Below, in pieces: positions 12,480-21,924 of a stretch of 64,000 nt of DNA. Position 1 is the first letter of the stretch; each line of letters starts with the position of its first letter. Source of the stretch: Toxorhynchites rutilus septentrionalis (lineage: Eukaryota; Arthropoda; Insecta; Diptera; Culicidae); contig NC_073745.1 of the NCBI RefSeq assembly GCF_029784135.1, positions 312,492,560 to 312,556,559 on the forward strand. The letters run 5' to 3'. Below the pieces are notes generated by a model. That model did no database searches. It was not told the DNA's origin and saw only the letters and a program-made list of their open reading frames with translations. The translations under genes and the position numbers were made by a program.

Positions 12480-13312
12480 ATTTCCTACTATCTACTCTAT
12501 ACTTTGTTCTCTCTTCTCTCTACTCTCTGCTCTTCACTTTAAACTCTCTACTCTCCACTCTCTGATTTTTACTCTCTACTCTCAACTTTCTGCTCTCTAA
12601 TCTCTACTCTCCCTACTTTCTCTACTCTCTACTCTCTACTCTCTACTCTCTACTCTCTACTCTCTACTCTCTACTCTCTACTCTCTACTCTCTACTCTCT
12701 ACTCTCTACTCTCTACTCTCTACTCTCTACTCTCTACTCTCTACTCTCTACTCTCTACTCTCTACTCTCTACTCTCTACTCTCTACTCTCTACTCTCTAC
12801 TCTCTACTCTCTACTCTCTACTCTCTACTCTCTACTCTCTACTCTCTACTCTCTACTCTCTACTCTCTACTCTCTACTCTCCACACTCTCTACTCTCACT
12901 GCTCTCTACTCTCTACTCTGTACTCTCTCAATTCTCTACTCTCTCTACTCTCTACTCTCTCTGCTCTCTGCTCTCTCTACTATCTCTACTCTCTCTGCTC
13001 TCTCTCTACTCTCTACTCTCTCTGCTCTCTGCTCTCTCTACTCTCTCTGCTCTCTCTACTCTCTTTGCTCTATCTACTCTCCACTCTCTACTCTCTACTC
13101 TGTACTCTCTCTGCTGTCTCTACTCTCTGCTCTCTCTACTCTCTGCTCTCTCTACTCTCTGCTCTCTCTACTCTCTGCTCTCTCTACTCTCTGCTCTCTC
13201 TACTCTCTCTGCTCTGTCTACTCTCTACTATCTACTCTCTGCTTTCTACTCTCTACTCTCTACTCTCTACTCTCTACTCTCTCTAGTCTCTACTCTCTCT
13301 ATTCGCTGATCC
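12480..13312. repeat. CTCTACT heptamer array, ~830 bp
   Basis: The core 12613-12880 is an essentially pure tandem array of the heptamer CTCTACT (TAGAGAG/AGTAGAG on the other strand). It then degrades into 8- and 9-bp variants (ctctctgct, ctctctact) up to 13312. It directly abuts the 3' end of the R4-like retrotransposon on the minus strand, so the element reads into TAGAGAG repeats. ORFs of LLSTLYSL type across it are spurious. Confidence 0.95.
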
Positions 13313-16300
13313 TCTTTTTTTTTTGCAGACTTATCTCACTTCTTAACTAGGCGAACCTAGCCAGAATTTTCACCTGCCCCCGGGCTTCTGAATGCCAAAG
13401 GGGGACTAGGCTCTGCGGAATGCACGTATCTGCATGCTCGTGCTGTTTCAGTCCTGACCGAGAAATTGTCGGACAATCGCGCAGGTGCTAAGGATGACCG
13501 ACTTTTGGATGCCGGCCAATTCCTTCTCCATATTCAACACCTTTAGCGCTTCCAGAAGTGTCTTCGGGACAATTCCAGTTCCAGAGAGAACGACTGGAAC
13601 AATTCTTGGGACCTCCCTTAGCCCCCACAGTTCCTTGAGCTCCACGGCCAATGGTCGGTACTTGCAGATTTTGCGACCGTGGGTCTCCTCCAGATTCTGG
13701 TTCAGTGGAATAGCGACATCGATGATGGTGACTTTGCGGTCGCTCTTGTCGTAAACCATTATATCTGGCCGGTTGTGGTGGATCGAGAGGTCGGTCAGAA
13801 CAGTGCGATCCCAGTACAGCTTGAAACGGTCATTTTCCAGGACAGGTGCAGGCAGGTACCGGTAGTTTGGTACGTTGTCTTCCAGTAGAGCACATTGGAG
13901 CGCCAGTTGTCGATGAACAATACGGGCCACGTTGTTGTGGCGCTCGGTGTAGGCTGCGTTGGCCAAAACGGGACAGCCTCCCATAATGTGCTCTATGTTT
14001 TCACCTGGTTGATGGCACATCCGGCAAATGTCATCAACGTCTTGATGCCAGACGTACCGCCTGCAGTTTCTCGTCGGCATTATCCTATCCTGGATGGCTA
14101 TCATGTCGGCTTCTACTACTGAAGAGAGTTCACCACGCGTTAGCCACAGATTAGATGCGGCCTTGTCGACGTGTGGCCGGTCCAGTTGATGGGGGTGGGC
14201 ACCATGCACTGCCTTCTGCTTCCAAGCTGCAATCTTCTCCTCCACTGTCTGCAGATTGCAGTTGAGTTGGTACTCCGCTTGCGCCAGGTGCAGAGCGCTG
14301 TATCCTCTGTCGGCGGCGCAGACAGCCCGGTATAGCGCGTTTTGGTTGGCGCGTTCTGCGAAGTACTCGCGCAGTTGTCGTACCTGGGCAACACACAGTG
14401 CAGATATGTCGACTATTCCAAGTCCCCCTTCTTTGCGTGGCAGTGAAACTCTCTCCAGTGCCGATTGAGGATGGTGCATTCCGGCCTCTTTAAATGCTTT
14501 CCTCATCCTCCTCTCAAGGTCCTCTAGGTCAGTTTTGCTCCATTTGACTACACCAAAACTGAAGGTCAGCATGGGAACCGCGAATGTGTTGATCGCGCGT
14601 ACCTTGTTCCCCGCGTTGAGGAAAGTCCTCAGGACACAGTTCACTCGACTCAAGAACTTGTCTCGCAGCTCCGTCTTGATGTCGGAGTGGCGAATCCCGG
14701 TGAGCTGTCGGAATCCAAGATATTTATAGGATTCGCCACGAACCATGTCTCTTATGAACTCGCCGTCATAGACCTCGTAACCTCCGGATTCGGTAAGCTG
14801 CCCTTTCAGCAGATGAACACAGCGGCACTTGTCGAGGCCGAACTCCATGCAGATGTCCCTGCTTATGTCTTCGACAACCCGGATAGCTACACCTAGACGC
14901 TGACGTGAATCAGCGTAGACCTTGAGATCATCCATGTAGAAGGTATGGGTCACTTCTTCGTGGGCGCCGTCGCCATACCTTATTTTATAGCCATGACCGT
15001 TTCTATTGAGCGTCCTACTGAGGGGGTTCAGTGCCAGACAAAACCAAAGCGGGCTGAAAGAGTCGCCTTGGAATATCCCCCTCTTTATCTGCAGCGTTCT
15101 AGACTGCAACACATTTTCCCCATCACTGAGGTGCAGAGACGTACTCCACTGCCTCATCGCATGCTGCAGGAACCTAACGACGACGGGATCAATTTTGTAG
15201 AGCTCCAATACCCGGACGAGAAACGAGTGAGGTATGGAGTCATAAGCCTTCCTGTAATCGATGTAGGCCATACTTAGGTTCCGCTGGTTATATACCGCCT
15301 GGCCGACTATGGCTGCGTCGATGATGGCCTGGTCTTTGCAGCCATGCGTATTTTTCCTGCATCCTTTCTGCTCTTCTGCGATGATGTGATGCTGTTCGCA
15401 GTGAGCAGAAACTTTGGCGGTAATTATGCTGCTCAGTATTTTGTACAGACTCGATAGGCACGTTATCGGTCTGTACTTTGATGGGTTCAATGTGTTGCTG
15501 TCTTTCGGGAGGAGGAAGGTGACGCCACGGGTGGCGAATTCAGGAAGGTTGTGTGGGTCACGTAGCACCTTGTTGAAGCACTCAGCTATCTTTGGATGTG
15601 CGACGGTCAGCCTCTTGTGCCAGAAGTTCTGAACACCATCGGGGCCCGGTGCTGCCCAGTTCCTCAGGTACCGCGAGGCTTCGCGGACATCGTTCTCTCC
15701 GACGATGATAGCTGGCATCTCTCCAATTTCACCACAACTCTCCTCCTCCCGTCTTAACCACATTTGCCCGTCGCGATGTTCTACTGGGGTCTCCCAAATA
15801 CCAGCCCAGAAGTTCGTCACATCGCTAATATCTGGCAAACCTTCGCGGTAGTCGGGCTTCTCGTCGCTAATGTGGTCGTAGAACGCTTTCTCGTTATCTC
15901 TGAACATCCGATTTTGTTCCTGGCGCTTTGCAGAGTCAGAGTAACGTTTCAGCCGTTTTGTAAGGACGCTCAATTGCTGTACCAGTGTGTCGAGTTTTTC
16001 CGTCAGCTGGTGAGCTCCCAGCTGGCGAAGTTCAGTAGGCCGCACGATCACAGCAACTTGGCGACATAATTTCACCGATCTGCTGCCTCTTTTGTACGCC
16101 ATCAGTCTTCCAATTGCGGCGCGCTTGTTTAGGATCCGTTGCTCCAATCTCCTTCGCCATGGAGGCTCACGCCTTTCACGGAGATGTTGGAGCAGTCCGC
16201 CTCTTGGCCTAATACGGTATCCTAAACTTTTGGCGGTCGCCACAGCAGCGCAGTAAACTTTCAGTTGCAGCTCCTCCATGTTCTCAGCATCAACCAAGTG

Positions 16301-17339
16301 CAGCGGAAGAACGTGCTCGTTCATGAGCTTTACTGCACTTGTCAGCCTGCGGGAATGCTGCAACTTCGGGATCCTGGGGCGCGACAATGGGTCTGTGTCG
16401 CGGAACTGTGAGATCGCCTCGTCGTAGTGGAAGACCAGATCGCGTAGTAGTTGTTGATCTGGCTGTGGGTCTTCCGGCTCAGGGGGTTGTTGTACTGTGG
16501 CCTCCACTGGTGCTGATTCGCGTGCCCCACTCGCGAATGAATTGCTCAGCCGTACTGAACTTCGTCTCGACACATCGCTTGCTCTGTTGTTCCTGGAGCT
16601 TATTTCTCTCTGCACCTGCTGCTTGATCTCGTCGATTTGCGTTTGGGAGAGCATGTTGTTGCGTACTATCGCTCTACGCCTCGCGTTCATCGCGTTCTGA
16701 TCAAGCCTCCCAACGAACTCTGGATACGCTTCCTCGAACATTGTTAGTATTCGAGGGCGACCACTCATGTCCGTCTCCAAAGCAGTGCAGATGTAATAGG
16801 CGCGGATCACGAATTCATTCATTTCGTGTGTCCACATGATCCGGCGCCTAGTGGTACCCACAAGTGTGGACGACTGTCGTCTGGCAGTCGCAACACGTCT
16901 CGTAGGCGCAGCGTTTCTTGGGTGATGTCGATGGCTGCTGTTTCCGTGTGGCGGTAGCTCTTCGGGTTGAACCCGGCTGGTGGCCCGCTCTTGCACATCG
17001 CCCTCCAGCCGCTGGCCGCTCGCTCTTACGCCCGTTCCAGGACCAGCTCCAGTTCGGGGACCCTCCTCGGGTGATCGCATTCGTAGTATTCGTCTTGACC
17101 TTAGCTCCATTGTCTGGGTGTATCTCCTTTGCCCGGGAGACAGCGGGTTGGCAAGGCCTCCATGACCCGGGAGGCCTTCCCCGGGAGAGATATAGCGCTC
17201 TGACTCGCTCGCACCCCCTCACTTAGCCACTTTCGACACCCGTTCTCGGAGCCAAGACCAGGTGTGTGTTTCCAGTTCACGCCCGATCTAAAAATGTCGT
17301 CATATGATCTTCGTGGAGGCGTGAGAACTTAGAACCTAC
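13313..17339 (-). mobile_element. R4/Dong-like non-LTR retrotransposon, apparently complete
   Basis: A single long ORF (13448-17110) with about 230 bp of GC-rich 5' leader (17111-17339, repeated CCCGGGAG motifs) and about 125 bp of 3' UTR. In RNA sense the 3' end is a small hairpin (CTAGG-TTCG-CCTAG, 13347-13360), ten A's (13315-13324), then GAGGATCAGCGAATAGAGAG leading into the heptamer array. The 5' end meets the poly(A) of the R1-like element at 17340. No TSD found. One ORF with C-terminal restriction-like endonuclease places it in the R2/R4/NeSL/CRE group; R4 is my best guess. Confidence 0.8.
13448..17110 (-). CDS. Non-LTR retrotransposon polyprotein: Myb-like DNA binding, RT, CCHC, restriction-like endonuclease
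   Basis: 1220 residues, uninterrupted, with an ATG start. The N-terminal ~90 residues are basic and low-complexity. Residues ~89-155 form a conserved block (RRRIMWTHEMNEFVIRAYY... RRRAIVRNN) like the DNA-binding N-terminus of R4/Dong proteins. Reverse transcriptase spans about 480-800: AAPGPDGV (~487), KYRPITCL (~545), AYIDYRKAYDS (~615), IFQGDSFSPL (~679) and FYMDD (724-728). A CX2CX8HX4C knuckle lies at 1029-1046. The restriction-like endonuclease shows RPD (1114-1116), IDVA (D1131) and a following lysine near 1150. It would nick a target and prime reverse transcription of its own RNA in the nucleus. All catalytic motifs are present, so it may be recently active. Confidence 0.92.
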   Translation of the reverse strand: MELRSRRILRMRSPEEGPRTGAGPGTGVRASGQRLEGDVQERATSRVQPEELPPHGNSSHRHHPRNAAPTRRVATARRQSSTLVGTTRRRIMWTHEMNEFVIRAYYICTALETDMSGRPRILTMFEEAYPEFVGRLDQNAMNARRRAIVRNNMLSQTQIDEIKQQVQREISSRNNRASDVSRRSSVRLSNSFASGARESAPVEATVQQPPEPEDPQPDQQLLRDLVFHYDEAISQFRDTDPLSRPRIPKLQHSRRLTSAVKLMNEHVLPLHLVDAENMEELQLKVYCAAVATAKSLGYRIRPRGGLLQHLRERREPPWRRRLEQRILNKRAAIGRLMAYKRGSRSVKLCRQVAVIVRPTELRQLGAHQLTEKLDTLVQQLSVLTKRLKRYSDSAKRQEQNRMFRDNEKAFYDHISDEKPDYREGLPDISDVTNFWAGIWETPVEHRDGQMWLRREEESCGEIGEMPAIIVGENDVREASRYLRNWAAPGPDGVQNFWHKRLTVAHPKIAECFNKVLRDPHNLPEFATRGVTFLLPKDSNTLNPSKYRPITCLSSLYKILSSIITAKVSAHCEQHHIIAEEQKGCRKNTHGCKDQAIIDAAIVGQAVYNQRNLSMAYIDYRKAYDSIPHSFLVRVLELYKIDPVVVRFLQHAMRQWSTSLHLSDGENVLQSRTLQIKRGIFQGDSFSPLWFCLALNPLSRTLNRNGHGYKIRYGDGAHEEVTHTFYMDDLKVYADSRQRLGVAIRVVEDISRDICMEFGLDKCRCVHLLKGQLTESGGYEVYDGEFIRDMVRGESYKYLGFRQLTGIRHSDIKTELRDKFLSRVNCVLRTFLNAGNKVRAINTFAVPMLTFSFGVVKWSKTDLEDLERRMRKAFKEAGMHHPQSALERVSLPRKEGGLGIVDISALCVAQVRQLREYFAERANQNALYRAVCAADRGYSALHLAQAEYQLNCNLQTVEEKIAAWKQKAVHGAHPHQLDRPHVDKAASNLWLTRGELSSVVEADMIAIQDRIMPTRNCRRYVWHQDVDDICRMCHQPGENIEHIMGGCPVLANAAYTERHNNVARIVHRQLALQCALLEDNVPNYRYLPAPVLENDRFKLYWDRTVLTDLSIHHNRPDIMVYDKSDRKVTIIDVAIPLNQNLEETHGRKICKYRPLAVELKELWGLREVPRIVPVVLSGTGIVPKTLLEALKVLNMEKELAGIQKSVILSTCAIVRQFLGQD

Positions 17340-17391
17340 TTTTTTTTTTTTTTTTTTTTTTTTGGTGAAGAAGGTGGAGATCTTCATAGAC

Positions 17392-17415
17392 ACCCAGTCG
17401 CCATGTTGACTGGGT
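17392..17415 (-). other. 3' UTR stem-loop of the R1-like element
   Basis: Perfect 8-bp stem ACCCAGTC / GACTGGGT around the 8-nt loop gccatgtt, about 30 nt before the poly(A) tail in RNA sense. LINE reverse transcriptases often recognise 3' UTR structure; that role here is inference. Confidence 0.6.
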
Positions 17416-17434
17416 AGTGTGAGATTCTTACTCA

Positions 17435-20400
17435 CTAAAACCACCTCCTATGCGCCTTGCCTTTCCCCCCCCCCCGGAACCACCGTTTGGTATTACTTCG
17501 GGAGGAGGCTGTGCTCATGCACTCATCTCTATGAATTGCTACTTCTTTGTTCTTCTCTCCATCTTCGTTGGAGTATCGTGAGTATTTTGGTAATAGCAGA
17601 ATTAACCGCATTCCACGTGCTCTCTTTTTCGCACATTCGTTGAACAACGTTTCCAGCGTTCTGATCCCCCGGTACATTTGTTCTCTTTCTTGGACAAAGC
17701 GAGGACAGTAGAAAACCACGTGCTCCGGCGTTTCCTCTATTCCATCACACTCAGGGCAAAACGGTGAACTTGCATGGCCGAATCTGTGCAAGTACCGTCT
17801 AAAGCAACCATGTCCGGATAAGAATTGCGTCAAGTGGAAATTGACTTCACCGTGCTTTCTTTGTACCCAATTGATTATATTTGGGATCAGTCTGTGGGTC
17901 CATCTACCGTTAGGGGTGCTGTTCCACTCCTGCTGCCACTTCCTCATGGAGTCGGCTCTTGCTGTTACTCGAGCTTCTCTATTGCTCTGTGTGCTTGTCG
18001 TTCTCAGATTGTAGCACACACTATCTTCGCTCAGAGTGATTTCGATAGGAACCAATCCGGCTATGACACATACCGCCTCCGCAGATATCGTTTTATAGGC
18101 ACTGGCTACTCTCATCGCCGTCATCCGGTAAGTTCTGTTCAACAGTCTACGGTTTTGTTGTAATTTAAGCGCTGCTGTCCAAGCCGGACCACCGTATCGC
18201 AATATCGAAGTGGCTACACTGGCCAGAAGGCGCCTCTTACTACTGCTTGGCCCTGCATTATTGGGCATTATCCTAGCAAACGCCGTGGAAACTTTAGCCG
18301 CTTTTTCACACGCGTATTTCACGTGGCTCTTAAAATTGAGTCGGTCGTCTATTATCACACCCAGGTATTTAAGTTCGCGTTTGGAGACGATAGTATGCGC
18401 CCCAACTGTTATTTCTGCCTGCTGTACTGCTCTGTGGTTGCTGATTATCACCATTTCTGTTTTGTGGTGTGCGATCCTCAGTTTAGCATCGTTCATCCAA
18501 TCTTCAACAGTTTGTATTGCCTCAGTAGCCAACATTTCTACTTCCTCTCGGGACTTGCCTGTTACCGTCAAGGATATATCGTCGGCGAAGCCGGTAATCA
18601 CTACACCCTGCGGAAGCTTCAACCTCAGCACTTCATCGTACATTCCATTCCATAGTGTTGGACCCAAGATGGAACCCTGTAGGACACCCGCTGTTATGTT
18701 AAATGACTCCTGTCCCATGTCTGTGTCATAAATCAAAACTCGGTTCTCGAAATAGCTTTTCAGGATCTTACAAACATAGTTTGGTACCGTCAGTCTGTGC
18801 AACGCTTCGGCGATAGCTTCCCAGCTGGCACTGTTGAACGCATTTTTTACGTCGACCGTAATTACTGCGCAAAATCGATTTCCACGTTTTTTCTGCTTCA
18901 ACACTTTTTCAGCTGCTTCGACAACTGACAAGATGGCATCCACCGTAGATTTATTTTTCCGAAATCCGAACTGCATCCTCGAGAGTCCGTGTTCACTTTC
19001 TGTGCATCTCGACAGCCTGTTGAGGATGATCTTCTCTAACAGTTTCCCAAGGGTATCAAGGAGGCAAATCGGTCTATACGAGGATGGATCCCCTGGTGGC
19101 TTCCCTGGTTTTGGCAGTAGCACCAGTCTCTGCTTCTTCCACATGTCTGGAAAGTACCCCTCATCCAGGCACTTTTGCAGCGTTGCCCTGAAAATGTCAG
19201 AGTTCGCTTGTATTGCGGCTTTAACCGCCACATTTGGGATTCCGTCGGGGCCAGGTGTTTTGTTGACTTTTAATTTTCTTGCTGCCGTAATCAGCTCCTC
19301 TGTTGACACTCTCTCGACGCGTTCTTCATCATCGCCATATGGCGTTGCTGGCCAGGTAATCGGATCATGCTTCGGGAAGAGCCCTTCTACGATTTTCTTC
19401 AGCTTATCCGGACAGCTTTCACGGGGCATCGATGGGCCTCTGATTTTGGCCATCACTACCCTATATGCTGTGCCCCAAGGGTTCGCATCGGCATCGCGAC
19501 ATAACTCTTTGAAGCAGTTTCTCTTGCTGGATCTGATTTCGTGCTTAAGGGCGGCTTTTGCCGTTTTGAATAATTCTCTACGCTCTATTCTTTCGCTAGT
19601 AGTTCTAGCCCTCTGCATTCTCCTTCTCGCTCGGAGACAGTCCGAGCGAAGGGAGTTAATCACCTCGTTCCACCAATAAACTGGGCAGCGTTCGTTTTTC
19701 GGTGTTCTTTTTCTCGGCATGGCGACGTCACATGCTCTCACCATTATACTTGTCAATTCACTGGCGCTCGTGTTATTGACTGATCGTTCCTCTCGGAGTG
19801 CTTCCAGGAAGAGATTTTTGTCGAATTCCTTCGACTTCCATCTTCGACCCTCTGTTCTCATTATTCGTCTTTTTACTAAGTTCTGGCTGCCGACGGTATA
19901 GCGAATTGCTTGGTGGTCGCTGTGAGTATAATCATCACACACTCTCCAATTAATGTTTGATGCCAGTGTCGGACTGCAAAATGTGACATCAATAATTGAT
20001 TCTCGACCATCTCTATGGAAGGTGCTGGTGCAACCTTCATTGGCCAGTCTCACATTCAGCTTTGCCAGAGCTTCCAGCAGACTAAAGCCCCTCGTGTTGG
20101 TAAATCTGCTACCCCATTCCACTGCCCAGGCATTGAAGTCTCCGCCGATGACTATAGGGCTCCTTCCTACGAGATATTCGGTTAGATTGTGGAGCATCTT
20201 ATCAAACTGCTCTATCGTCCATCTCGGGGGGGCATAGCAGCTACATACGAAGATTCCATTTATTTTGGCTATCACGAACCCTTCATATGCGTTGGATACC
20301 ACTTCCTGGATGGGGTATCTTCCCGTTGTCTTCACTGCAGCTATTCTAGCTTTGTCGGTCACCCAGTTTCCGTTATCTGGAGGTACTTGATACGGCTCTG

Positions 20401-20497
20401 CTATGATCGCTACATCGCATTTGGTTTCTGATGCGGCTTGCCATAGCAATTGTTGCGCCGTGTCGCAGTGATTCAGGTTTATCTGGGTTACCTCCAT
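17435..20497 (-). CDS. R1-like ORF2: AP endonuclease and reverse transcriptase
   Basis: 1020 residues, uninterrupted. The APE-type endonuclease occupies 1-~205: QINLNHC start, AEPYQ (~E34), GGDFNAW (118-124) and SDHQAI (193-198). Reverse transcriptase covers ~405-740: KTPGPDGIPN, SSYRPICLLDTLGKLLE (~472-488), QFGFRKNKSTVDA (~509), VDVKNAFNSASW, GVLQGSILGP and GFADD (636-640). Near residue 920 is a C-terminal CX2CX8HX4C knuckle (CPEC..H..C). It has no RNase H. The endonuclease nicks DNA and the RT copies element RNA at the nick. The ATG overlaps the ORF1 end (20488), implying translational coupling. A C run near 17466-17477 lies in the last codons and could hide a length error. Confidence 0.92.
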   Translation of the reverse strand: MEVTQINLNHCDTAQQLLWQAASETKCDVAIIAEPYQVPPDNGNWVTDKARIAAVKTTGRYPIQEVVSNAYEGFVIAKINGIFVCSCYAPPRWTIEQFDKMLHNLTEYLVGRSPIVIGGDFNAWAVEWGSRFTNTRGFSLLEALAKLNVRLANEGCTSTFHRDGRESIIDVTFCSPTLASNINWRVCDDYTHSDHQAIRYTVGSQNLVKRRIMRTEGRRWKSKEFDKNLFLEALREERSVNNTSASELTSIMVRACDVAMPRKRTPKNERCPVYWWNEVINSLRSDCLRARRRMQRARTTSERIERRELFKTAKAALKHEIRSSKRNCFKELCRDADANPWGTAYRVVMAKIRGPSMPRESCPDKLKKIVEGLFPKHDPITWPATPYGDDEERVERVSTEELITAARKLKVNKTPGPDGIPNVAVKAAIQANSDIFRATLQKCLDEGYFPDMWKKQRLVLLPKPGKPPGDPSSYRPICLLDTLGKLLEKIILNRLSRCTESEHGLSRMQFGFRKNKSTVDAILSVVEAAEKVLKQKKRGNRFCAVITVDVKNAFNSASWEAIAEALHRLTVPNYVCKILKSYFENRVLIYDTDMGQESFNITAGVLQGSILGPTLWNGMYDEVLRLKLPQGVVITGFADDISLTVTGKSREEVEMLATEAIQTVEDWMNDAKLRIAHHKTEMVIISNHRAVQQAEITVGAHTIVSKRELKYLGVIIDDRLNFKSHVKYACEKAAKVSTAFARIMPNNAGPSSSKRRLLASVATSILRYGGPAWTAALKLQQNRRLLNRTYRMTAMRVASAYKTISAEAVCVIAGLVPIEITLSEDSVCYNLRTTSTQSNREARVTARADSMRKWQQEWNSTPNGRWTHRLIPNIINWVQRKHGEVNFHLTQFLSGHGCFRRYLHRFGHASSPFCPECDGIEETPEHVVFYCPRFVQEREQMYRGIRTLETLFNECAKKRARGMRLILLLPKYSRYSNEDGEKNKEVAIHRDECMSTASSRSNTKRWFRGGGKGKAHRRWF

Positions 20498-21913
20498 TTG
20501 GTTATTGCTGCCATCGCCCTTTTAAAGACCGGGCATCTCGGTCCCCCTGTAGCGTGGTCCTTCTCTTCCTCAGTCGTGCAGAGCAAGCACCTTGGGGGCT
20601 TCGTACAATTCTTTGCCAAATGCCCCTTGTCGCCGCATCTTATACAGAGCTCCGATCTGTCAGGTCCTTTACAGTACTTTGCTTGGTGGCCAAAGTCCAT
20701 GCATTTGAAACACCTAGATACTTGCTGGATAGCTCTCAGGGAGCACACCGTCCATCCGACTTTCATCTTACCAGCCTCCAACAGCTTGCTGGCTGCGGTT
20801 CTTGGCAGTCTTAAGGTTGCTATTTGGGTATTTCCAAATGCTTTCCTCAACCTGATTGATATGGGGACTTCTCCCAGCTTAAACTGTTCATTCAGGGCTT
20901 CTTTCAATTCGGTATCTGTAGTGATCTCATCCAGGTTTCTACATTCTACCGCTGTTTCTTGGGACAGAGCTTTCACTTTCGCTGTTTCGCCCAACGATTT
21001 CTCGACAAGCTCTTTATAAGTTGAGCTTTTAATCGTTGGGTCCTTCTTTAATTCGAACAGCAATTGTCCATTTTGAGTTCGCCTTACTTTGGCCACGTTT
21101 TCTCCGAGATTTTTCAGGGACGGATCCTCTTTTACTTTCCGCAAGATCTCAGCATATGTTGCAGCGCCCGCTGTAGCCACAATCAGAGCGTCCGGCTTTG
21201 GCCTCTCCAGCCTAGGCTTTAATTTTTCTTTCTTCTTCTCTTCTTTTTTCTTTCTTTCGATCTTTTTCCACTCATTTATCTCTTCGTTGTTCTGTTTGCT
21301 TTCACCATTAGCCACTTCGCTACCATCTTTCTGTTTCTTTGCTTTTCTCTTCAGGAGTTAGTCTTTTCCTTTTCGCGGTTAACGGGGTACTGTCACTCAT
21401 TGGTGTCGAGATCGCTTCTATCGGCTTACTCTGCACATTCTCTTTCAGTGCGTTCTCCGCCTTTTCAGCTTTTGCTCTCCAGAATTGTTGCTCGCGTTCG
21501 GCTGCTGCAAGCGCCGATTTGATTTTAATCGTCAAGGTCCTTATGACGGCGTGAACGTTACTGCGAGGCTTAATGTACTCGTAGAGTTCATCAGATGCCC
21601 TTTTGGCCTCACCCATCTTAGTTTTCTCGTGTTGCAGGTTTGGCTGCTCTCCGATGTATTTATCGCTTGTGGATTTTGGTGCTGGTGGTTGGCTCAGCGG
21701 CGGAGATCTCATCACCTGTCCCCTTCTGGCAAAGATGCCTACCTCTTCGATTTCGCTCTCGATTTCTGTTGAATTTGTTTGGAAACTCATTTTTGTTGTT
21801 GGGTCCCAACTCCGGGCCGCTATCTCCGCTCGTTGCACATAGTCGCTATCAGTGATCCCATGGTTATCTATGCAAGCAGTGAGGCCATGCAGGGGGTTGA
21901 CACGGTCCTTCAT
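20488..21913 (-). pseudogene. R1-like ORF1 (gag) split by one frameshift
   Basis: Two overlapping frames together make one nucleocapsid-like protein of roughly 470 residues. The upstream frame starts at the ATG at 21913 (or at MSFQ further in), with an alanine/glutamate-rich coiled-coil-like part, and ends at TAG near 21320. The downstream frame runs without an ATG from about 21350 to 20488. It has a lysine-rich linker, a gag core, and zinc knuckles CX2CX4HX4C twice (CFKCMDFGHQAKYC, CIRCGDKGHLAKNC) plus a third variant CLLC..H..C. The frames cross between 21330 and 21360 in an A-rich stretch, so a single-base indel, real or a sequencing error, separates them. The knuckles bind element RNA. 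Confidence 0.82.
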
Positions 21914-21924
21914 GGGGACCGATA

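Larger units (their letters stand above)
17340..21924 (-). mobile_element. R1-clade non-LTR retrotransposon
   Basis: Two-ORF LINE on the minus strand: ORF1 (gag, frameshifted) and ORF2 (endonuclease-RT), overlapping by about 10 bp as in R1 elements. The 3' UTR is only about 70 bp with a perfect hairpin, then a 24-bp poly(A) (T tract 17340-17363). The 5' end stops about 11 bp before the ORF1 ATG and abuts a TIR element at 21925, suggesting 5' truncation. No matching TSD is visible at the two ends: 'gagaacttagaacctact' on one side, 'gggtgaccaaaattg' on the other. Confidence 0.85.

Noticed and set aside
13065..13286. LLSTLYSL-repeat protein
   Set aside because: Translation of the CTCTACT heptamer array.
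13485..16700. Plus-strand ORFs opposite the R4-like protein
   Set aside because: Antisense shadows of the long minus-strand ORF; no domain similarity.
17825..21855. Plus-strand ORFs of 60-280 codons opposite the R1-like ORFs, including 18834-19679
   Set aside because: Complement of conserved RT and gag sequence; low-complexity composition and no homologue.
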